A stretch of DNA of 64,000 nucleotides from VXNJ01 sp965249595 (GTDB lineage Bacteria; Chloroflexota; UBA11872; VXNJ01), in the NCBI GenBank assembly GCA_965249595.1, contig OZ252242.1:1984001-2048000 (forward strand). The letters run 5' to 3'. This document shows positions 26,678-34,252 of the stretch, piece after piece; positions within the stretch are counted from its first letter, which is position 1, and each line of letters starts with the position of its first letter. A program made the position numbers and the translations under genes. Under the pieces are notes generated by a model that saw only the letters and a list, made by a program, of their open reading frames with translations, made no database searches and was not told the DNA's origin.

Positions 26678-27841
26678 CTAGCGGACCAGACGGAAGAAAG
26701 AGCGGACATCGGCAACGAACATTTCGGGTTCTTCCAGGGAGGCGAAGTGGCCGCCGGTCGGCATCTCGACCCAGTGGATCAGGTTGTAGGCGCGCTCGAC
26801 CCAGGAGCGTGGCGTCATCCAGATCTCCTTTGGAAATGAGGCCACTCCGGTAGGGACGGCGATCCGCTCGGGGTTCGGGATGCGCCCGCCCATGTTCTCG
26901 GCGCGCCCCTCGTAATAGATGCGGGCGGCGCTGGCGATGCTATTGGGAGCCCAGTAGAACATGATGTTGGTAAGCAGCTGGTCCTTTGTGAACCTCGACT
27001 CGACATCGCCGCCACAGTCGCTGCAGGTTCGGAACATCTCGGCGATCCAGGCGGGGATGCCGGCGGGCGAATCGGCCTGGGCAATGGCGAGGGACTGGGG
27101 TTTGGTTCCCTGCAGGAGGCTGTAACCGGTCTGATTGGTCTCTCAGGCAATGCGCGAATCTATGGCCGCCGCATCCGCCGCGGTGGGCGATTCGGGCGGC
27201 CCGGCGATGGGAAGGTTGAGGTGGCGGCCACCTAGGCTTCGCGCGTGGTTAATGCCCATCCGCGAGCTGCTGATGGCGCCCCAGTCGCCGCCCTGGGCGC
27301 CATAGCGCTGATAGCCAAGCTATCCCGTCATGAGATGGTTTAGGGCGTCTCCAATCCGCGACGCCCCCCAACCACGCTCGCGCGGCTTGCCGCTCCAGCC
27401 AAGACCGGGGATCGAAGGGATTACGACGTCAAACGCGTCAGCGGGGTTGCCGCCGTGGGCGGCGGGGTCGGTGAGCGGCCCGATGAGTTCGAGGAATTCG
27501 AACCTGGAACCGAGCGAGCCGTGGGTTATGCGGAGCGGGTGCGGGTCGGGCCCCTGTCCGCGGACATGCCAGTAGTTGATGTCGACGCCATCTACCTCGC
27601 AGAGGGACTGGGGCCAGGCGTTTAGTGCGGTCTCGTGCCGGCGCCAGTCGTATCCTTCACGCAAGTATTCACACAGTTCGCGGGTGTAGTTCACATCGGC
27701 GCCGTAATCCCAATCGACGCCTGGTATGGCATCGGGCCAGCGGGTGCGGGCCAATCGATCGCGCAGATCCTCAAGCAGGTCCTCGGGAACGCCGATGCGG
27801 GGTGGCCGGGGACCCGTGACCCCGTCGTTTTTGGCGATCAT
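26678..27841 (-). pseudogene. Epoxide hydrolase (EHN domain, alpha/beta hydrolase) with two in-frame stops
   Basis: A single unshifted frame of 387 codons carries the whole enzyme. The N-terminal EHN lid is IGVPEDLLEDLRDRLARTRW and YDWRRHETALNAWPQ, followed by the oxyanion-loop region THGSLGSRFEF. The nucleophile elbow is YGAQGGDWGA, then GYSLLQGTKPQSLA, the tyrosine-containing FYWAPNSIASAARIYYE, and the catalytic His in MPTGGHFASLEEPE. A TAG (27320-27322) just before the nucleophile and a TGA (27143-27145) interrupt it. All catalytic residues remain, so the death is recent. The active form would have been a cytoplasmic epoxide hydrolase. Confidence 0.85.
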
Positions 27842-27985
27842 ATCACCACCATCTAAACGAGATTTACGGGAGCGCTGCGAATGGCCCGGATGTGGGCGAA
27901 ATCAGGGGTCGAAGCATTGCCCTGACGATCTTAGTGTCGGGCAGCAGCGCGGCGTTCGCCTACGGATCGCGACTTCGATCCATAG

Positions 27986-29170
27986 CTATTCTCGCGGCGC
28001 CGGTCCGCGGACTTCATACAACCTGTCCGCGGTGCGGTCAGCAACCGCAAGGACCTCGACAACGACTCTGTTCAGACCCACGACCTCACCGTCAGAATCG
28101 AAACTGTAGTCATTTCCAATCGCCCCGCTCCAGGTGATCGCGTACATGCAGTCCCGGAAGCCTTCCGCGTCCTGATCGTCGTTGGTCTCTTTAAGGCACT
28201 CAGCCGCAATGTAGACGTTGTCGTAGGCCGATCCCAAATGCCACGGCAACGTGACGTAGTCGTACCGCTCCCAGAAGTTGGCCAGAACTTCCTGCGCCTT
28301 CTCATTTTCAGGGTCGAGGTCGGCGGTTATGGCCTTCATCCCGGTCGCAGCGTCGCCGGCAATTTCCAGGGCGGTCGTGCCGACCGAGACCGTTTCCGCG
28401 TAAATCGGACCCTCGTAGCCCAGTTCCCGGGCCTGCTTGATGATCGTGCCGGCCGCGAATTCGGACTGCGGGGCCAAATGAAGAGCATCCGGATCGGCGT
28501 CAAACAATTTCGCCAACTGCGACCGAAAATCGGTCACGTCGGACGAATAGCGTCCCTCGGCCACAACTTCCCCGCCTCGCAGCTCGAATTGGGCGACCGT
28601 GGTGCGCCTGACTCCCTCGGCGTAGTCGGTGGCCTCGGTGATGGTGGCTATATTGCGGATCCCGTCTGCCCAGAGCGAATTCCCGGTGTCAATACCGACC
28701 TGAATGTCGCTGATCTGAGTTCGAAATATGTAGTCGCCGGCATTGGCAATGTCGGGATTGCTCGCAAGACCGGAAAACAAGATAACGCCGTCAGCCTCGG
28801 CCAGCGGAGCGGCGCCGAGCATGGCGCTGCTGCATGAGGTTCCCAGGATGATCTTTACGTCCTCCACGTCGGTGAGCCTTTTGTAGGCGGTAACCGCACC
28901 CTTGGCATTGCATTGGGAGTCTTCGATGACAAATTCCAAACTGCGGCCATTGATGCCCCCGGCAGCGTTGATCTCGTCGACGGCCATCAGCTTTGCCTGG
29001 TTGGCAACGGTGCCGTAGGTCTCACCGGCGCCGGTGAGCGATTCCATCACCCCGATCCTGAACGGAGCTGACTGCTCTCCGCCGCCGGTCCCGTTGCAGG
29101 CAATGACCGCCAGCGCCAGTACTGCCAGCAAACTGATAACAACTAGCCGTTTCCCAATCAGTAGGGGCAA
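27986..29170 (-). CDS. Branched-chain amino-acid-type ABC substrate-binding lipoprotein
   Basis: 394 residues. The start is best placed at TTG 29170, with AGGAG eight bases upstream. This gives a classical lipoprotein signal peptide ending LAVLALAVIAC, with lipidation on that Cys. An upstream GTG at 29215 would add 15 residues before it. The mature part is a periplasmic-binding type I fold of the LivJ/LivK family: FRIGVMESLTGAGETYG, AVDEINAAGGINGRSLEFVI, LGTSCSSAMLGAAPLAEADG and YDNVYIAAECLKET. No permease or ATPase genes lie next to it, so it is an orphan binding protein. The ligand may be an amino acid, amide or other small compound. Confidence 0.9.
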   Translation of the reverse strand: MPLLIGKRLVVISLLAVLALAVIACNGTGGGEQSAPFRIGVMESLTGAGETYGTVANQAKLMAVDEINAAGGINGRSLEFVIEDSQCNAKGAVTAYKRLTDVEDVKIILGTSCSSAMLGAAPLAEADGVILFSGLASNPDIANAGDYIFRTQISDIQVGIDTGNSLWADGIRNIATITEATDYAEGVRRTTVAQFELRGGEVVAEGRYSSDVTDFRSQLAKLFDADPDALHLAPQSEFAAGTIIKQARELGYEGPIYAETVSVGTTALEIAGDAATGMKAITADLDPENEKAQEVLANFWERYDYVTLPWHLGSAYDNVYIAAECLKETNDDQDAEGFRDCMYAITWSGAIGNDYSFDSDGEVVGLNRVVVEVLAVADRTADRLYEVRGPAPRE

Positions 29171-29215
29171 GGCTATCGGCTCCTGACACGCAATTGAGCG
29201 GATTGCTTGGCACAC

Positions 29216-29675
29216 ATTGCCGCAAAACTACCGTTACGCGTTATTTGACCCTTACGGGCGAGGGATCCTGCCATATTAGCCGGGGCCGCACGAATACCAA
29301 TTTTTTCCGGTGACGGGCTGACCTGGCAAAGTGAGTTTCGCAGGGCTAGCGGACCGTCCAGCACCGGAAATTGATCGGAGCGCCCGCTTCCCAAGTGGTG
29401 CGTTCAACGGGTTTTTATGAATACCCACACGACGCCGGCTGGTATTTCAGCGGCCGAATGGCCGTGCTACAAGCTCGAGAAATCGCCTCGATTCAAATCA
29501 CTCCTTGACGGGATACAAACGGTTTCCGAGTAAGCGTTGGCCGAATGCAAAATGAACATGGAGGGACGCCCCCCAGCGCCGTTATGTCCTGCCCGCAGGC
29601 CAGATAATATCCCGGGATCGCTGGCGCGAGTCCGATCCACGACTAAAAATTCCCTTTCGCCCACGGCAAACTGCA
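29216..29675. other. Divergent intergenic region without a recognised gene
   Basis: About 460 bases separate the binding-protein gene and ppk2, which diverge. Short frames occur on both strands but have no domain or ribosome-binding site that I can support. Promoters for both genes must lie here; I cannot point to clear -35/-10 pairs. Confidence 0.4.
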
Positions 29676-30557
29676 TTGACGAGCAAGCGAAATCCAAGCG
29701 ATCTGCCGTATACCGCAGCCAATTTCTACGCGGTCGAAAAATTTCGGAATCTTTCATATGCCAGTTACCGGTCCCAGTTGCGCGAATTGCGGGTACAGCT
29801 GTTGCTATTGCAGGAGTGGGTCGAACGCAACAATCGCCGCCTGGCAATCGTTCTGGAGGGTCGCGATGCGGCCGGCAAGGGAACAACCGCAGCGACTATC
29901 ACCCGCTATCTGAATCCGCAAAAAGCCCGCGTGATTGCGCAGGGCGTTCCGAGTAGACGCGAGATGCGAAATTGGCTCGGTTCGCATTACCGGATGCTGC
30001 CGGTTTGCGGTGAAATAGCCATTTTTGACCGATCCTGGTATTCGCGGGCGTTGGTCCAACCGGCGATGGGCTACTGCTCGATGAAGCAGTACCACTACTT
30101 CATGAACCACGTGAACGCTTGGGAGGAAAAAATCGTCGATGGCGGTGTCGACCTAGTCAAAATTTATCTTTCCATCTCCAAGGAATCCCAGGATCTGCGC
30201 TTCAAATTGCGCCAACACAGCGAACTCAAGTATTGGAAATACTCGGCCAACGACCGACATGTTGCCGAGCGTTGGCATTTGTTCACGTACTTTAAAGAGC
30301 GAATGTTCGCGGTCACTTCGACCGATTACGCACCGTGGGTGGCGATCGATTCCGACAACAAGCACCAGGCTCGCCTCAACGCAATCCACTGCTTGCTTTC
30401 GCGGTTCAGCTACGACCGGCGCGATCTGGCGTTGTCATCTGCCAATTCAGATTCCGAGGAAGAACGCTTCACCAGGGTCGTCATCGACGGCGTCCTGTTC
30501 TCAGGCATGACCGCCGATCAAATCGAAATCCTCGAACGTATCCACATGCATGAGTGA
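29676..30557 (+). CDS. ppk2: Polyphosphate kinase 2 family protein
   Basis: 293 residues. PPK2 enzymes transfer phosphate between polyphosphate and nucleotides. The P-loop is VLEGRDAAGKGTTAATI (about residue 59), where the commoner GG after K-G is T-T. The Walker B/lid region is IFDRSWYSRALVQPAMGYC, and YLSISKESQDLRF and the KLRQHSELKYWKYSANDRH lid helix follow. The start is TTG; no closer start fits the family N-terminus YTAANFYAVEKFRNLSYASY. It overlaps the following Nudix gene by eight bases. Confidence 0.9.
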   Translation: MTSKRNPSDLPYTAANFYAVEKFRNLSYASYRSQLRELRVQLLLLQEWVERNNRRLAIVLEGRDAAGKGTTAATITRYLNPQKARVIAQGVPSRREMRNWLGSHYRMLPVCGEIAIFDRSWYSRALVQPAMGYCSMKQYHYFMNHVNAWEEKIVDGGVDLVKIYLSISKESQDLRFKLRQHSELKYWKYSANDRHVAERWHLFTYFKERMFAVTSTDYAPWVAIDSDNKHQARLNAIHCLLSRFSYDRRDLALSSANSDSEEERFTRVVIDGVLFSGMTADQIEILERIHMHE

Positions 30558-30996
30558 GAACCGCATGCGCAAGATGACCACTTGCGGCGGTCTTGTCCTT
30601 TGCCAAGGCCACGGCCTGCTAATTCGGAAACACGGACTCTGGGATATCCCAAAGGGGAGGCGCAAGCGCCGCGAAACCAAGGAACGCTGTGCCGTAAGGG
30701 AGATTGCCGAGGAAACCGGATTGAACGCAAATTTAATCTCAGTCACGGCGCCGCTTTGCGACTCGACCTACGTGGCCTATTACGCCGGTCGGCCGGTGGA
30801 AAAAACCATTCATTGGTTCATGCTCAAGTACGCCGGCGACCTCACCGACGTGCTCGTCCCGGACCTGGGCGAGGACATCGACCTGTGCCAGTGGATTCCG
30901 CTGAGGGAGCTGGGACACCAGCTGCGATCGGCCCGCCCATATCTGCAGACCGTGGCGCGGGCCCTGAAAGCCCGCTTGGTGATGATTGCAAGTTAG
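30550..30996 (+). CDS. Nudix hydrolase
   Basis: 148 residues with a complete Nudix box, GRRKRRETKERCAVREIAEE followed by TGL, matching G-x5-E-x7-REUxEExGU (about residues 36-58). It should hydrolyse a nucleoside diphosphate linked to another moiety. The ATG lies inside the end of ppk2, so the two are translationally coupled. That pairing suggests work on nucleotides or diphosphoinositol/polyphosphate-type substrates produced or used by PPK2; this is inference. Confidence 0.92.
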   Translation: MSENRMRKMTTCGGLVLCQGHGLLIRKHGLWDIPKGRRKRRETKERCAVREIAEETGLNANLISVTAPLCDSTYVAYYAGRPVEKTIHWFMLKYAGDLTDVLVPDLGEDIDLCQWIPLRELGHQLRSARPYLQTVARALKARLVMIAS

Positions 30997-31066
30997 CTGA
31001 CCTGGCCGGTTGCCAGTGGCAGCGGCACTCGGATACGAAGCGCCGACCAAATAAAATCTTCCTGCC

Positions 31067-31142
31067 GCCGAGATAGCTCAGTCGGTAGAGCAGTGGACTG
31101 AAAATCCATGTGTCGCCGGTTCGATTCCGGCTCTCGGCACCA
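31067..31142 (+). tRNA. tRNA-Phe (anticodon GAA)
   Basis: The acceptor is GCCGAGA/TCTCGGC, the D-arm GCTC/GAGC, the anticodon stem GTGGA/TCCAT with loop CTGAAAA, and the T-arm GCCGG-TTCGATT-CCGGC. Discriminator A is followed by an encoded CCA. Unlike tRNA-Val in this window, the CCA is genomically encoded. Confidence 0.96.
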
Positions 31143-31164
31143 ATCGATATGTAAATGGGCGGTG

Positions 31165-31668
31165 ATGATCGACCCTCCCCGACGCGGTTCGCCGTGGTCG
31201 CAATTTATTGACGGGCTGGCCTACCGTTTCGCCGTCCAGATGGTGGCCATCGCCCTGGCCCTGGGGGTGCTGACAACCCTTGCCCCGGGCGTGGTCGCGT
31301 TGGCGTCCGATGGCCGACTGGAATGGCTGCTCACCTTGATTGCGTTCGCGGCGGTGCTAACGGCCACCAACGTGATTCTGCGCCCGTTGATTTACTTGCT
31401 TTTTGGTCCGCTGGCGTGCCTGCTGATCCTGGTCACCTTCGGGTTCTTTCACTTTGTGCTCGGGGCGCTACTTTTGCTCTGGGCCAGCGAAGCCATCCCT
31501 GGGGTCAGCGTCGCCGGTTTCGGGGCCGCCCTGTTCACGTCATTGGTTACGTCACTCGCCGCCACGCTGGCCAACAGCTATTTCATCAAAGATAAAACCG
31601 TGCAGGTTCGAATATTCCGGCCGGGGCCGGATCAAGGCGACAGAGATTTCGGCGGCGACCAGGAATAG
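31165..31668 (+). CDS. PF04020-type four-helix membrane protein ('phage holin family 4_2')
   Basis: 167 residues with four hydrophobic helices: RFAVQMVAIALALGVLTTLA, LLTLIAFAAVLTATNVILRP, LLFGPLACLLILVTFGFFHF and FGAALFTSLVTSLAATLANS. The NVILRPLIYLLFGPL segment is the family signature. Despite the database name, these proteins are widespread chromosomal membrane proteins and not evidence of a prophage. I place the start at ATG 31165 (GTG at 31162 also possible), 22 bases after tRNA-Phe, so it may be co-transcribed. A paralog lies at 36012-36404. Confidence 0.82.
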   Translation: MIDPPRRGSPWSQFIDGLAYRFAVQMVAIALALGVLTTLAPGVVALASDGRLEWLLTLIAFAAVLTATNVILRPLIYLLFGPLACLLILVTFGFFHFVLGALLLLWASEAIPGVSVAGFGAALFTSLVTSLAATLANSYFIKDKTVQVRIFRPGPDQGDRDFGGDQE

Positions 31669-31684
31669 TTGACCGCGTCATTGT

Positions 31685-32611
31685 TCAGTTTGCGGCCTCG
31701 TGCAACCGGTCCGCGAACGATAAGAGCAATTCGCTCTTTAGCACGCCTTCACGCCACCGCAGGGGTATCGAATCTAGACCGTAGTGAGCACCGGCCAGGG
31801 CGCCGTAGACGCAGGCAGTGGTATCGGCATCTAGGCCCAGCATTACCGCGGCCACCGCCCCGGATTCAAAATCACTGGTCGTCGCAAATGCCCACAGCGC
31901 TGCCTCAAGCGTGCATTCGACATCATTGGCCCCGGAGACTGAACTGGCCGGACGCTGCGAGAGATCGGCTTGAACAATCCGTTCAAGGCGGCCCGGTAGC
32001 GGCCGCGTCAATCCGCTGGCCCCGGCGCCTGGAGAAAGCAATTCCTCGCGACTGGCGCCGCGCAATGCGCGTCCGGTCAGCACGGTGAACACCTGACAGG
32101 CGGCGCGGCAGACCGGGCTCCGATGGGTCGGATCCGAGCATTTCGCGGCCGCCACAACGCCCTTTGCGCTCGCGCCGAAGTACAACGGCACCGCCGCCCC
32201 ACGCATCAGCGACCCATTGGTCAAGGCGACGGTATCGCCCCAGTATTGTTCGCCGGCGACAAACCGCTGCAGGGCATCCCTAACGGTTGGTCCCATCCCG
32301 AACGTGCGGCCGAACGGGGTCAGGTGGGCTTCCTCGCCCCACATCTGATAGCGCCGCATCTGGTCGGCCGGGTCAACCCCGCCGGATTCGAGCAAGCTCT
32401 CCGCCAGACACAAAGTCATCGACGTGTCATCGGTCCAAGCGCCGGCAGGAACGTTGATCTGCGAGCCGCCCATCGCCCAACGCTTTACGCCGGGCATCAA
32501 ATCAGTGACCGGTGATTCGGGCAGCGGGTCGACAAACTCCACCGGCATGCCCAAAGCATCGCCGCAGGCCAGTCCAAATATTGCCCCGCGCCATCGCTCA
32601 ATTGATTCCAT
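31685..32611 (-). CDS. ADP-ribosylglycohydrolase family protein
   Basis: 308 residues, the standard length for the domain. The start is ATG 32611 with AAGGA eight bases upstream. RWRGAIFGLACGDALGMPVE opens the domain, the first metal cluster is WTDDTSMTLCLAESLLE, and the second is LGLDADTTACVYGALAGAHY. Both acidic clusters are intact, so it should hydrolyse ADP-ribose bonds. It converges on the PF04020 gene with a 16-base gap and is divergent from tRNA-Cys/pabB. No ADP-ribosyltransferase is nearby. Confidence 0.9.
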   Translation of the reverse strand: MESIERWRGAIFGLACGDALGMPVEFVDPLPESPVTDLMPGVKRWAMGGSQINVPAGAWTDDTSMTLCLAESLLESGGVDPADQMRRYQMWGEEAHLTPFGRTFGMGPTVRDALQRFVAGEQYWGDTVALTNGSLMRGAAVPLYFGASAKGVVAAAKCSDPTHRSPVCRAACQVFTVLTGRALRGASREELLSPGAGASGLTRPLPGRLERIVQADLSQRPASSVSGANDVECTLEAALWAFATTSDFESGAVAAVMLGLDADTTACVYGALAGAHYGLDSIPLRWREGVLKSELLLSFADRLHEAAN

Positions 32612-32691
32612 TGAAGCATTCCTTAAAGTACGGTCGTATCGCCGCATTCACTCTAAGCCAATTAATATTCCTTATCCGCCAGTGCTCTTTC

Positions 32692-32765
32692 GGCGACGTA
32701 GCCAAGTGGCAAGGCAGGGGTCTGCAAAACCCTTATCATCGGTTCGATTCCGATCGTCGCCTCCA
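32692..32765 (+). tRNA. tRNA-Cys (anticodon GCA)
   Basis: The acceptor is GGCGACG/CGTCGCC, the anticodon stem GGGGT/ACCCT with loop CTGCAAA (GCA), and the T-arm ATCGG-TTCGATT-CCGAT. Discriminator T is followed by encoded CCA. The final A of the CCA is also the first base of the ATG that opens the pabB frame. Confidence 0.94.
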
Positions 32766-34150
32766 TGCCGAATAATCAGCGCCCTGGCCTTCAACAGACG
32801 CGCCACCAGCGCCTCCGAGTCCGCTACGAACGCTTGCGCTCGTCGGCGCCGCTCGAACTACTGGCCGAAGGGTTGCGCCACCAGCCCGGGTTGGCGCTTT
32901 TCGCCAACGGAATAACCGGCCACACGTACCTGACCGCCGACCCCTATGCCTGGGTCAGCTGGCAAGCCGGCGACGCCTTTGACCCCCGATCCGCCAGCAG
33001 CGGTTTCGACGAATTGGCCCGGGTGGTGCTGGCCGAGGCCGAAGATGCCGATGATGCCCCGGTTCCTTTTTGTGGCGGGGCGGTCGGGCAAATCAACTAC
33101 GAGGCCGGATACCGCTTTGACCGGGTTCGTTCGGCGGCCATTCCGGCGGCGACCGAAATAATGCGCTTCGGCCTCTATGGCTGGGTCGTCGCCCGCGACG
33201 ATGCCAGCGGCGAGACCTGGCTGCTCGTCAATGGCAAAGATCGCCGCGAGCACGGAACCATGGCCGGCCGCCGCACCCTGTTGGCGACCAACCGGCCCCG
33301 GCGGCCGGCCGCTCCGGTTGTGCGCTCACCGCAATCATTTTGCGACTTTACGCGGCAGGGTTATATGCGGACGGTTGAGCGGATTCAGGATTACATCAGC
33401 GCCGGTGATGTCTACCAGGTCAATCTGGCCCGGCGCCTTTCGGGCCGGCTGGGCACCGACCCATGGAACATATTCCTGCGCTTGCGCTCGTCGGGCCAAG
33501 ACAGCATGGCCGCCTATTGGCAGCACGGCAACCAGGCCTTGGTGTCGGCCTCCCCGGAGCTCTTGCTCCTCCACCGCGGCAATACCGTGGAAACGCGCCC
33601 GATCAAGGGAACCCGGCCGCGTGGCGATGAAACGGAAACCGACCACGCATTGGCCCGCGAGTTGACCTCGAGCGCCAAGGACTTGGCTGAAAACGTGATG
33701 ATCGTGGACGTCCTTCGCAACGATCTGGGTCGGGTCGCCTTGCCGGGGAGCGTCACCGTACCCAAACTGGCGCGGCTCGCCACGAACCCCCGCATCCACC
33801 ACCTCGAATCGACGATCCGGGCCCGGGTGGACGGCCCCACCGCCGCGTTGCGTTTGCTGCAAGCGATGTTCCCCGGCGGGTCGGTAACCGGCGCACCCAA
33901 GCTGCGGGCCATGGAAATAATCGCCCAGCTGGAACCGGTCGCCCGCGGCGGCTACTGCGGGGCCTTCGCGCAGATAGGGTTTAACGGCTACATCTCAGCT
34001 TCGATTCCCATTCGCACCATTTTTTGCCAGGATCGACATTGGCAGTTCCACGTCGGCGGCGGTGTCGTTGCCGACTCGCAGCCTCTGGCCGAATACCAGG
34101 AAACCCAACACAAGGCCAACGCGCTACTTGATGCCCTTGGCGCGATATAG
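32765..34150 (+). CDS. pabB: Aminodeoxychorismate synthase component I
   Basis: 461 residues of the chorismate-binding family. It converts chorismate with ammonia to 4-amino-4-deoxychorismate for folate synthesis. The PIKGT signature (ETRPIKGTRPRG), whose Lys forms the covalent intermediate, distinguishes PabB from TrpE. Other landmarks are DVYQVNLARRLSG, ENVMIVDVLRNDLGRV, MFPGGSVTGAPKLRAMEII and GGYCGAFAQIGF. The first ATG shares its A with the CCA end of tRNA-Cys, leaving no room for a Shine-Dalgarno sequence. Translation may be leaderless after tRNA processing or begin at a downstream start such as a TTG near 32834. No pabA or pabC gene lies adjacent. Confidence 0.9.
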   Translation: MPNNQRPGLQQTRHQRLRVRYERLRSSAPLELLAEGLRHQPGLALFANGITGHTYLTADPYAWVSWQAGDAFDPRSASSGFDELARVVLAEAEDADDAPVPFCGGAVGQINYEAGYRFDRVRSAAIPAATEIMRFGLYGWVVARDDASGETWLLVNGKDRREHGTMAGRRTLLATNRPRRPAAPVVRSPQSFCDFTRQGYMRTVERIQDYISAGDVYQVNLARRLSGRLGTDPWNIFLRLRSSGQDSMAAYWQHGNQALVSASPELLLLHRGNTVETRPIKGTRPRGDETETDHALARELTSSAKDLAENVMIVDVLRNDLGRVALPGSVTVPKLARLATNPRIHHLESTIRARVDGPTAALRLLQAMFPGGSVTGAPKLRAMEIIAQLEPVARGGYCGAFAQIGFNGYISASIPIRTIFCQDRHWQFHVGGGVVADSQPLAEYQETQHKANALLDALGAI

Positions 34151-34188
34151 CCACCGACTGATCGCCGTCCGGGTTTGTCCTTGGCTAT

Positions 34189-34210
34189 GGCAGGGCTATT
34201 TCTCCCTGCC
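34189..34210. terminator. Hairpin between convergent pabB and exonuclease genes
   Basis: A perfect 7-base inverted repeat, GGCAGGG/CCCTGCC, with an 8-base loop sits 38 bases after the pabB stop and 42 bases before the converging gene's end. There is no T tract, so the assignment is tentative. Confidence 0.35.
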
Positions 34211-34252
34211 GATGCTCAGAGCAAAGCGGCTGCTGGGCCCGGTTCTCCGCAG

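Noticed and set aside
31165..31668. Prophage or lysis cassette suggested by 'phage holin' family proteins here and at 36012-36404
   Set aside because: PF04020 proteins are common chromosomal membrane proteins. No endolysin, capsid, portal, terminase or integrase gene is nearby.
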